Positions 1 to 5,653 of a stretch of DNA of 5,653 nucleotides are shown here, one piece after another (the first letter of the stretch is position 1; each line of letters opens with the position of its first letter). The notes below the pieces were generated by a model. It saw only the letters and a program-made list of their open reading frames with translations. It had not been told where the DNA came from and ran no database searches. Source of the stretch: Candidatus Poseidoniaceae archaeon. Lineage in GTDB: Archaea; Thermoplasmatota; Poseidoniia; Poseidoniales; Poseidoniaceae. The DNA is taken from positions 1 to 5,653 of the forward strand of contig DUHJ01000154.1 in NCBI GenBank assembly GCA_013330925.1, read 5' to 3'. A program made the translations under genes and the position numbers.

Positions 1-2338
1 GATTGGAGCGGTCGAGCAAGCGCTTTCCACCCGCGCGCACGCCACCTTCCGTCGGTTGATTCGCCAGGTCGAAGCGACCCCTCAAACCCTCGTGTTCGTC
101 AACAGCAGGTCCGACGCAGAAACGGTCGGACAACGCCTCCAACAAATGGCGCCGCACCTCAACATCGGCGTGCACCACGGAAGCCTGGCCCAAGACACGC
201 GGCAAGCGATGGAAGACGACCTGCGCTCAGGCGACCTCGATGCGCTTGTCTGCACGTCAAGTTTGGAATTGGGCATCGACGTCGGAAGCGTCCAACGTGT
301 CATTCAGGTGAATTCACCCCGGTCCGTGGATCGGATGCTCCAGCGTGTCGGCCGTGCCGACCACCGCCTCGGTGGCCTTGGGCGTGGGCACCTCTTGGTG
401 TGGGACGTGGACGAATTAAGCGAGGCAGCGGTCACTGCGCGGCGTGCGATGGAAGCGGCCATCGAGCCGGTAACGTGGCGGATGAAGCCGTGGAGCATCG
501 CGGCCAATCAACTGGTGCTGATGGCGCATGCCCACAAAGCGGTCCCCTTGCACGAAGCGACGGCGATTTTTGCGGACGTCCCGCAATTCCCCGACTGGTC
601 CCAAGAAGACACCCTGAACGTCCTGCGGGTCTTGGAGGACGGTTGGCTTGTGCGCGTGGTCGAGGACCCGACCAAAGTGCCTTGGTGGCGCTGGCCGGCT
701 CCGGTTTGGGCTGAATCTGCCGCCTTGCTCGCCGCCAAACAGCAGGCCGTTCCAGAGCGCCCGGAGTGGAACACTCCGGACGAAGACCTCCCCAAGGACG
801 TGCTTGCCCTGCAAGCACCGGTGCCAAAACGCTACGCAAAAGGCTGGTACGGTACCGCCGGGCGAACCCGGACTTGGGTCAGCAATCACCTCTCGATGAT
901 CCCCGACAAACACGCCTATCGCGTTCGTGATGCCGTGACCCGTCGGGCCATCGGTTCGGTGGACGAAGCATTCGTCTTGACCCTCAACGACAGCGGTGAG
1001 GAGGACGACGGGAGGATCGCGCGCTTCGTCATGGCCGGCATGACGTGGCGGATCGTGGACGCGGACCCTGAGCAAAGCGAACTCCTCGTCATTCCGACCA
1101 AGGACGTCGCGCAAGCCCCGACGTGGTTGGGTGAATTGCCGCCGGTGCCCGAGGACGTCGGCCGGGACATCGGCCGGTTGCGTCGCGCGGTGGCGGCTGA
1201 CCTCAATTTGCCCTTGCCTGCGCACGAATCAACCTCTGCCCTCGACGTGTTGGGGCTGGGACAAGACGGTCCAGATTTGGCCGCGCATCCGATCGACGCC
1301 ACCTGCCGGAGTCTGCTTGCTGAAGCCGTCATCGCTCACGTGGAAGCCACGGGCGATTTACCGACGGAACGCCGCATGACGGTGGAACAGCGCGACGACG
1401 CCGTGGTCATCAATTCTTGCCACGGAACCCTTGTCAACGAAGCCCTCGGCCAATTTCTCCTCGCCATGGCGAGCACAAAGACCGGCTCATGGGGTCGTTT
1501 GGTGGTCGAAGCCACCCGCATCTCGATTCAGGCCAGCGGCATCGGTCCACCAGACGTCATCGAGTGGCTGAACGACACGCCACCCGAAGCCCTCGTTGGG
1601 TTGCTTTCGGTCACCCTCCCCAATTCCCGCCAAGTGCGGTGGCGCTTTGCTGAAGTGGCGAAGACCTTCGGTGTGCTGCGGCACGGTGTTGATCCTCGAA
1701 AGATCAACCTACAGGCCCTGATCGGGCGGTACCGCGGCACGGTCGTGATGGAGGAGGTGCTCGGCAAGCTCTTCCACGAACGCATGGATGTGGAAGGTGC
1801 AGCACACGTGTTGGAAGCCATCCACGCCGGCCACATCACGGTGCATCACACCGCTGCAGGGCGCCTTGGCCTCTCCAACCGGGCCCGCAAAGATCTGCTC
1901 TTGCCGCAATGGGACAACGAGGCGGTGCGAGAACGCTTGCGTTTGCGGTTGATGAACGAGCGAGCGGCGCTCTGCTGCCTGAACTGTGGGCAAGTGCGCC
2001 GTTTCCGTGTTGCGCGCTATCCTGACATCGCCGACATTGGACGTTGTCGCTCGTGTGGAGGTCGAATGTTGGCGTGTGCGCGAGAAGGCATGCTTCCAAT
2101 GCTCGAAGGTTGGGTCAAAAGCGAGGACGAGAAGGACCGAGGTCGGATGGACAAAAACGCGCAAATCGTTGCCAACCGTGGCATGGAGGCCGTGTTGGCC
2201 CTCATGGGTCGAGGCGTCGGTGAAGCAACCGCCCAACGCATCCTCCGGAAAGTCCGACGCGGCGACATGGACCGCCTGCTCGAAGCCGTCCACGAGGCTG
2301 AAATCGAGTACGCTCGGACGCGGCGATTTTGGTCCTGA
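1..2338 (+). CDS. lhr: Lhr-family ATP-dependent helicase, C-terminal part (5' truncated by window)
   Basis: This is the C-terminal ~778 residues of a large superfamily 2 helicase of the archaeal Lhr type, an ATP-driven 3'-5' nucleic acid translocase linked to DNA repair or RNA remodelling. The frame is already open at base 2, so the TTG at 56 is not the start; RecA1 with Walker A/B lies upstream. In order: RecA2 with motif IV LVFVNSR (89-109), HHGS (173-184), motif V SSLELGID (about 257-280) and motif VI QRVGRADH (341-364); a winged-helix-like segment (491-655); the beta-rich Lhr core with YRVRDAVTRRAIGSVDEAFV (about 917-976) and WLGELPPVP (about 1124-1150); the conserved INSCHGTLVNEALG stretch (about 1409-1450); two zinc-knuckle-like pairs, CLNC (1976-1987) and CRSC (2045-2056); and an HhH-like tail ending ARTRRFWS. 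This domain order and the ARTRRFW end match archaeal Lhr proteins as I know them. Motif VI has Asp where Gly is usual. The stop abuts that of the convergent deaminase gene. Family assignment is firm; in vivo substrate is not shown. Confidence 0.93.
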   Translation, partial: IGAVEQALSTRAHATFRRLIRQVEATPQTLVFVNSRSDAETVGQRLQQMAPHLNIGVHHGSLAQDTRQAMEDDLRSGDLDALVCTSSLELGIDVGSVQRVIQVNSPRSVDRMLQRVGRADHRLGGLGRGHLLVWDVDELSEAAVTARRAMEAAIEPVTWRMKPWSIAANQLVLMAHAHKAVPLHEATAIFADVPQFPDWSQEDTLNVLRVLEDGWLVRVVEDPTKVPWWRWPAPVWAESAALLAAKQQAVPERPEWNTPDEDLPKDVLALQAPVPKRYAKGWYGTAGRTRTWVSNHLSMIPDKHAYRVRDAVTRRAIGSVDEAFVLTLNDSGEEDDGRIARFVMAGMTWRIVDADPEQSELLVIPTKDVAQAPTWLGELPPVPEDVGRDIGRLRRAVAADLNLPLPAHESTSALDVLGLGQDGPDLAAHPIDATCRSLLAEAVIAHVEATGDLPTERRMTVEQRDDAVVINSCHGTLVNEALGQFLLAMASTKTGSWGRLVVEATRISIQASGIGPPDVIEWLNDTPPEALVGLLSVTLPNSRQVRWRFAEVAKTFGVLRHGVDPRKINLQALIGRYRGTVVMEEVLGKLFHERMDVEGAAHVLEAIHAGHITVHHTAAGRLGLSNRARKDLLLPQWDNEAVRERLRLRLMNERAALCCLNCGQVRRFRVARYPDIADIGRCRSCGGRMLACAREGMLPMLEGWVKSEDEKDRGRMDKNAQIVANRGMEAVLALMGRGVGEATAQRILRKVRRGDMDRLLEAVHEAEIEYARTRRFWS
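1976..2056 (+). other. Two CxxC pairs in the Lhr C-terminal region (probable zinc knuckle)
   Basis: CLNC is encoded at 1976-1987 and CRSC at 2045-2056, separated by 19 residues. The spacing and the Gly after each pair (CLNCG, CRSCGG) are those of a four-cysteine zinc ribbon. Archaeal Lhr proteins commonly carry such cysteines near the C-terminus, so this supports an archaeal Lhr assignment. Zinc binding itself is inferred. Confidence 0.7.
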
Positions 2339-2809
2339 TCAGGCCCGTGGGTCCTTTGGCCCCTCGGTTCGCTGAAGTTCCACGCCATGATGTTCGAGGT
2401 AACCGACGCCGTTTTCGCCTGCGAAGCCCCCGTCAACGATGACCACGCGCTCGATGCCGGCGTGATGGATCAGTTTGGAACACATCATGCACGGTTCCCC
2501 GGTGACGATGAGCCAGGCGCCCTTGGTCGAAACACCGTTGGCGGCCGCGTTGCAGATGAGGTTCATCTCGGCGTGATGGCAACCGATTTCCACCCGCGTG
2601 CCGCTGACAACACTTTCTTCGTCGCGCAAACACACTTCGCCTCCGCACAACCGTCCACCGCCCCGTGGGCCGCCGTTGTATCCGTCCATCAGGACCACGT
2701 TCCGGTCCGGGTCCACGAGCAGGGCACCGAACTGGCGGCGTGGGCAGTTTGAGGCCTTGGACAAGGCGAGGCATTGCTCGATTCGGATGGCGAGGTGCTT
2801 GTCCTTCAC
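2339..2809 (-). CDS. Deoxycytidylate (dCMP) deaminase-like zinc enzyme
   Basis: The 156-residue product belongs to the cytidine/deoxycytidylate deaminase fold and most resembles dCMP deaminase (dCMP + H2O to dUMP + NH3), a cytosolic enzyme supplying dUMP for thymidylate synthesis. Visible motifs are CPRRQFGALLV (22-32), the substrate-loop signature GYNGGPRG (43-50), the catalytic HAE (His79, Glu81, in CHHAEMN) and the zinc-binding PCMMC (106-110), followed by AGIERVVIVDGG. Cys55, Cys60 and Cys77 lie between the loop and the active site, where dCMP deaminases often carry an extra zinc site. The start chosen is GTG at 2809, giving KDKHLAIRIEQCLALS, which fits the normal first helix. A GGGGA lies 5 nt upstream. 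The frame stays open upstream into folC but no ATG or GTG lies near; a TTG inside folC is the alternative. It sits 34 bp after folC and is probably co-transcribed with it. A related free-base or riboside deaminase cannot be excluded, but the YNG loop favours dCMP. Confidence 0.87.
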   Translation of the reverse strand: MKDKHLAIRIEQCLALSKASNCPRRQFGALLVDPDRNVVLMDGYNGGPRGGGRLCGGEVCLRDEESVVSGTRVEIGCHHAEMNLICNAAANGVSTKGAWLIVTGEPCMMCSKLIHHAGIERVVIVDGGFAGENGVGYLEHHGVELQRTEGPKDPRA

Positions 2810-2814
2810 GTCGG

Positions 2815-2819
2815 TCCCC
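2815..2819 (-). promoter_or_regulatory. Possible ribosome binding site for the deaminase
   Basis: On the minus strand the sequence reads GGGGA, then 5 nt, then the GTG at 2809. It is an imperfect Shine-Dalgarno match at workable spacing and is the main local support for this start. A better GGTGA overlaps the folC stop but has no usable start codon at the right distance in the deaminase frame. Confidence 0.3.
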
Positions 2820-2843
2820 GTTGCCGGGTCGTGTTCGCTGACT

Positions 2844-4127
2844 TCACCCTTGCGAAGGAAGGAGGCTGAGGTCCTCGTCCGAATCCAATCCAAGTTCGTG
2901 CAGGACGTTGCCCGCCAGGTAGAGCGAGCCAAGCACGAGCGTGGGCATCGGTTCTGCACGCATCCGATGAACGGCGTCATGCACCGAAGCAAAGCACTCC
3001 ACGGGGTTGAGGCTTGACCACTGCGCACCGGCCAGGATTCCGGGAGACACACCGGCCATGCGACCACCCTCTGGAGCCACCAAGAGGACATGGTCGGGAT
3101 GGCTCAAGCGGCAACGTTCCAACAACGGAGCCAGCATGGTGTCCAACTCGGATTGTGGTGACGTCCCGAACAACAACCGCCATGCGCCGGAACCGATGTG
3201 GGACTGGAAGGTCCGCCAGAGGCCGGGCAACGACCTTGTGAGGCCCGACGGGTTGTGGGCGGCATCGATCAGCATGGGACCACATCCCGACGCGGTCGAA
3301 TCGATCCATTGTGATCGGGCCGGCCAACGCATTTGCGATGCCAACTCAGCAAGGCCGGCCGTTGGCCAACCAAGGACGGTGCAGGCCGCCTCGGCCAACC
3401 GTGCGGCTTCTTCTCGAACGTCACATTCAGCGGGGATGGGAACAAGGATGAGTTCGCTTGCGGGCCCTTCGTCATCAAGGTCGTAGGTCCCCGCACGTTG
3501 CGTGGTCTTTCGGGCAGCCTCCAGCACCGCCGCATCCTCTGGGTCACGAAGCACAAGTGGCTTCCCCGGTCGAGCGATGGCCGCTTTTTCGACCATCACT
3601 TCCTCCCGGGTTGTGCCCAAAAGGTCCGCATGTTCGACGCTGATGGACGTGACGATGGAAAGGTCTGCTCGCGTCGCTCGTGTGGCGTCCAGACGACCAC
3701 CAAGGCCTGTTTCTTGGACGACGACCTCGGCGCCCACAAGGTCGCACACGACCCATGCAAGCAACAGCGTGGTCTCGAAGAAGGTCGGCTCGAGTTCGGC
3801 GGTCTCTGCACAGGCCTTCACGCGAAGAAGCGCCTCATCGAAGAGTGTGGGGTCCACCGGAATGCCGTTGACGCGGATCCGTTCTTCGATGCGAGCCACG
3901 TGGGGTGAGGTGAACAAAACCGTGGTTTGTTCGTTGGCCTGCGACACAGCAGCAAGGAGGGCACAGACCGTACCTTTGCCGTTCGATCCGGCCACGTGCA
4001 TCACCGTCTTTGCCCGGCGGTCGGGGCGCCCCAAGGCATCGAGAAGGCGACGGGTCGTGCTCAGGCCAAGGGCCATCCCTCGGGTGCGCCGGGCTTCCAA
4101 CCATGCGCGAGGCTTCGCTCCGTCCAC
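2844..4127 (-). CDS. folC: Folylpolyglutamate synthase / dihydrofolate synthase
   Basis: The 427-residue product is a Mur-ligase-fold FolC, which adds glutamate to dihydropteroate and/or reduced folates using ATP in the cytosol; the length is normal. Visible motifs are the P-loop HVAGSNGKGT (44-53), FTSPHVARIEERIRVNG (72-88), TFFE (115-118), the Mg-binding region QETGLGGRLDAT (138-149), TSISVEHADLLG (160-171, His166), EKAAIARPGKP (180-190, with Lys181 at the usual carbamoyl-lysine place), and the C-terminal-domain signature IDAAHNPSG (287-295). Two stretches diverge: the usual GxHQxxNA segment of the central domain is replaced by ECDVREEAARLAEAA (234-248), and the PGRFE-like motif reads PARSQWI (269-275). 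The start is GTG at 4127: an in-frame TAG lies four codons upstream and AGGA sits 7 nt before it. It is divergent from the membrane protein gene and leads the unit with the deaminase. Whether it is bifunctional cannot be read from sequence. Confidence 0.93.
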   Translation of the reverse strand: MDGAKPRAWLEARRTRGMALGLSTTRRLLDALGRPDRRAKTVMHVAGSNGKGTVCALLAAVSQANEQTTVLFTSPHVARIEERIRVNGIPVDPTLFDEALLRVKACAETAELEPTFFETTLLLAWVVCDLVGAEVVVQETGLGGRLDATRATRADLSIVTSISVEHADLLGTTREEVMVEKAAIARPGKPLVLRDPEDAAVLEAARKTTQRAGTYDLDDEGPASELILVPIPAECDVREEAARLAEAACTVLGWPTAGLAELASQMRWPARSQWIDSTASGCGPMLIDAAHNPSGLTRSLPGLWRTFQSHIGSGAWRLLFGTSPQSELDTMLAPLLERCRLSHPDHVLLVAPEGGRMAGVSPGILAGAQWSSLNPVECFASVHDAVHRMRAEPMPTLVLGSLYLAGNVLHELGLDSDEDLSLLPSQG

Positions 4128-4209
4128 GATTGCTTCCTAGGGCGAGGGGTCATCATCATGGCGTTGCTCGCACCGATGCGGTCAAATGTCCCCGCTTCCA
4201 CGAAATCAC
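4128..4209. other. Divergent intergenic region between folC and the membrane protein
   Basis: These 82 bp (58 bp if the membrane protein starts at 4186) must hold the promoters for both directions, unless the transcripts start inside the flanking genes. I see no convincing archaeal TATA box or BRE on either strand; the sequence is not AT-rich. It contains a CCTAGG hexamer palindrome (4136-4141) and a short CAT triplet run (4151-4159), neither of which I can assign a role. Confidence 0.5.
4135..4138 (-). promoter_or_regulatory. Ribosome binding site of folC
   Basis: On the minus strand AGGA is followed by 7 nt and then the GTG at 4127. An in-frame TAG overlaps this site, so no longer folC protein is possible and the GTG is the first available start. 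Spacing and sequence fit a Shine-Dalgarno element. Confidence 0.45.
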
Positions 4210-5653
4210 ATGCCATCCACCGAGACCGCGTCCACGGACCGGGGCGAATGGGCGTCCATGCTTGGCATGGCGGCGATGTTTGTCGGGACCATCCTGCTCG
4301 GATTGGTGATTCGCCCGTTCTACGACGCCAATCAACTGCAAGCCTTCGGTGAGTCGGGCTCGACCCAAGTGCGCTACGTCTTCCTCGAGTTGGTGATGAT
4401 TTTCATCTTCACAGCAGCCATCCTTTTTCTGGTGCGTATGGGCGCGAAGTGGGTCATCAAATACGGCGTCATGGCGATCCTTGCGCTGGCCCTGATGTAC
4501 ACCACCGTCCCCCTTGCTCACGTGCTGTTGGTGGACGATCCAGGCGTGTTACCCTTCGAGACCGAGGACGAATCACGACCCAATGGACACATCGTCGCCG
4601 ATTTTGGTCCGGACCACGCCGTGTTCGTTGAACTCGACTTCAACGACGGCAACTGGACAAACATCGTGACCTCGGTGCAAGGCGACGATTGGGCCAACGG
4701 CACCACGTCATGGACCTCAACGCACCCGCACTCGCCCTCCGATGACACCGCGTTACGCGGGGACCACGTTCGCGCGACGCATCATCCCGTCGGTGATGCT
4801 CAGACGATGACCTTGTACAACGGTGCGTACGTGTGGAGCATCAACGAGGACGGAAGCATGAACGATGTGTTTTCGTGTTTTGAGGAGGCCCTCGACGAAA
4901 ACTTCGAACCCATGACCATTGAAATTGTCGGGTGCGCGGGTGCCGTGATGGTCGATGAGGACGTCTACCTCATTGACGCCATCGACACCCTTTGGCGTTA
5001 CGTTGCCATCGACGAAGGTGGCGTCACGGTCTATCGGCAACAAGCAGCCTGGCAGTTGCCCGGCGAATTGGACCTGAACCGAGGTTTCGTTCACAGTGAA
5101 CTCCTCGGCCCCGACCACTGGATGGTCGTGAGCGAATCGTACGCGACCGTCCTCGAATTGGAGGAGATTTCTGCAGGATTTGACCAACAAGGGAACCCAA
5201 CGGCCTTGGCGAAGACTGTGATGAGCGTGGACCGTTCAGGCGATCAAGATGACGCCTTCACCACGGCCCATGTGGGCGCCTCGCCGTGGTTCGACATGGG
5301 GGATGCTCCGCAGGAGCGGTTGCTCTGGCTCGGTGACGAGAGCGGTGCTGTGCAGGCGTGGACGTGGAACACCACATGGGGTGCCGGTGTGGCCGAACCC
5401 TTGGAAGAAACCCGTCTTCGTCTGGACGACGTCGGTGGCGCTGTCGTTGATATCGTGGTCAGCGACGTGGACAGCAGTGGATTGGTGGAAGTGTGGGTGC
5501 TCACGGGCGAAGCCCTCAGCATGTACGTCGGCAGTTCCTTGATCGAATATTTCGTGGTTGATGACGTGAACGGAACCACCCACCTGGCCGTCATCGCCGG
5601 AGACGAATGGCGCATTGCTTTGGTGAACGAAGACGGCGTTCAGACCGGCCTCT
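4210..5653 (+). CDS. Membrane protein with presenilin/PSH-like N-terminus and large ectodomain (3' truncated by window)
   Basis: The frame is open for at least 481 residues and runs off the right edge. Three hydrophobic segments are visible: about 17-36, 57-75 and 82-107. Residues 109-481 are soluble, acidic (many Asp/Glu), rich in Trp and beta-type patterns, with propeller-like pieces (LLWLGDESGAVQAW, 371-384; VSDVDSSGLVEVWVL, 417-431), four N-glycosylation sequons and two cysteines (223, 242). Basic residues between TM2 and TM3 (RMGAKWVIK) and acidic ones after TM3 put the N-terminus inside and the large domain outside. The segment RGEWASMLGM, then LQAF, IFIFTAAILFLVRMG and a third helix ending LALMY resembles the start of archaeal presenilin-type A22 proteases. 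The catalytic YD and GxGD motifs, expected in later helices, are not in the window, so protease activity is unproven. ATG at 4210 is preferred because the family-like match begins before the internal ATG at 4258; ATG 4186 is also possible. No clear ribosome binding site is seen. The alternative is an unrelated three-TM surface protein. Confidence 0.8.
   Translation, partial: MPSTETASTDRGEWASMLGMAAMFVGTILLGLVIRPFYDANQLQAFGESGSTQVRYVFLELVMIFIFTAAILFLVRMGAKWVIKYGVMAILALALMYTTVPLAHVLLVDDPGVLPFETEDESRPNGHIVADFGPDHAVFVELDFNDGNWTNIVTSVQGDDWANGTTSWTSTHPHSPSDDTALRGDHVRATHHPVGDAQTMTLYNGAYVWSINEDGSMNDVFSCFEEALDENFEPMTIEIVGCAGAVMVDEDVYLIDAIDTLWRYVAIDEGGVTVYRQQAAWQLPGELDLNRGFVHSELLGPDHWMVVSESYATVLELEEISAGFDQQGNPTALAKTVMSVDRSGDQDDAFTTAHVGASPWFDMGDAPQERLLWLGDESGAVQAWTWNTTWGAGVAEPLEETRLRLDDVGGAVVDIVVSDVDSSGLVEVWVLTGEALSMYVGSSLIEYFVVDDVNGTTHLAVIAGDEWRIALVNEDGVQTGL
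4258..4530 (+). other. Three-helix membrane domain, presenilin-like TM1-TM3
   Basis: TM1 is encoded at about 4258-4317, TM2 at 4378-4434 and TM3 at 4453-4530. From memory of the methanogen PSH whose structure is known, aligned positions include W..(L/M)LGM before TM1, an AF in the TM1-TM2 loop, FT in TM2 followed by L.L.R.G, and a TM3 ending near Tyr. The TM2-TM3 loop is only about six residues and basic, as in that family. The assignment rests on recall, not on a computed alignment. Confidence 0.6.
4534..5653 (+). other. Acidic beta-rich ectodomain, possible beta-propeller (incomplete)
   Basis: This encodes residues 109-481. Strand-loop units resemble propeller blades: TLYNGAYVWSINEDG (201-215), VYLIDAIDTLWRYVAIDEGG (252-271), LLWLGDESGAVQAW (371-384), DVDSSGLVEVWVLTG (419-433) and DDVNGTTHLAVIAGDEW (451-467). 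The last two are about 32 residues apart and have FG-GAP-like Asp/Asn-Gly loops. Sequons are at Asn148 (NWT), Asn163 (NGT), Asn387 (NTT) and Asn454 (NGT). Cys223 and Cys242 are the only cysteines and could pair. No specific fold family is firmly recognised. Confidence 0.45.

Noticed and set aside
56..58. TTG at 56 as the helicase start
   Set aside because: The frame is open to the left edge and the residues before it read like the normal lead-in to helicase motif IV; RecA1 must lie upstream.
416..1225. A 269-codon open frame on the minus strand inside the helicase gene
   Set aside because: It is antisense to well-conserved Lhr sequence, is rich in Arg/His/Pro of the kind produced by reading a high-GC gene backwards, and matches no family I recognise.
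1709..2293. A 194-codon minus-strand open frame under the helicase C-terminus
   Set aside because: It lies wholly opposite the conserved zinc-knuckle and HhH-like coding sequence and shows no recognisable motif; high-GC shadow.
2339..3091. A longer, 250-residue deaminase starting inside folC
   Set aside because: The upstream extension overlaps conserved folC coding sequence, has no deaminase-like sequence, and the GTG at 2809 already gives a full-length dCMP deaminase.
3318..3399. Repeated GGCCGGCC (3318, 3353) and GGCCAAC/GTTGGCC words in folC, which could pair as a hairpin
   Set aside because: They fall in conserved coding sequence and encode repeated Leu-Ala, Trp-Pro and Ala-Gly codons; coincidence of GC-rich codon use is enough.
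3333..4140. Long plus-strand open frames (191 and 212 codons) opposite folC
   Set aside because: They are antisense to strongly conserved FolC motifs, including the P-loop, with compositional features of shadow frames.
4151..4159. CAT triplet run and nearby CCTAGG palindrome as possible operator
   Set aside because: Both are too short to stand out from chance and have no second copy nearby.
4753..5583. Minus-strand open frames opposite the ectodomain
   Set aside because: The plus frame is continuous with the TM segments through the whole region without a stop and has coherent protein-like composition; the minus frames have none.

Overview
The window most likely comes from an archaeon, and my best guess is a marine planktonic euryarchaeon of the Marine Group II / Poseidoniales type. 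The reasons are an Lhr-type helicase with the archaeal C-terminus (two CxxC pairs, then an HhH-like segment ending ARTRRFW), a membrane protein whose start resembles archaeal presenilin-type (PSH, A22) proteases, an acidic ectodomain with N-glycosylation sequons, and high-GC, densely packed genes with GTG starts. The lineage is inference; no rRNA or other phylogenetic marker is present.

Layout. (1) Positions 1-2338, + strand: the C-terminal ~778 residues of a large Lhr-family superfamily 2 helicase. The RecA1 domain with Walker A and B lies upstream of the window. (2) Positions 2339-2809, - strand: a deoxycytidylate deaminase-like zinc enzyme of 156 residues. (3) Positions 2844-4127, - strand: FolC, a folylpolyglutamate/dihydrofolate synthase of 427 residues. 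(4) Positions 4128-4209: a short divergent intergenic region. (5) From position 4210 to the right edge, + strand: a membrane protein of at least 481 residues with no stop codon in the window. It has three N-terminal membrane segments followed by more than 370 residues of acidic, beta-rich soluble sequence.

How the genes fit together. folC and the deaminase form a two-gene, same-strand unit read leftwards, 34 bp apart. Both products feed thymidylate and one-carbon metabolism: dCMP deamination yields dUMP, and FolC makes the polyglutamylated folate cofactor used by thymidylate synthase. The unit converges on the helicase gene with no spacer: the two stop codons abut as TGA|TCA. The membrane protein is divergent from folC and appears unrelated.

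The most interesting object is the membrane protein. Its first three membrane segments look like the start of a presenilin-type intramembrane aspartyl protease. Where known members pass directly to TM4, this one has a large propeller-like extracellular domain. The catalytic part, if present, lies beyond the right edge, so this identification is a testable prediction. No RNA genes, CRISPR arrays, mobile elements or recognisable terminators were seen.
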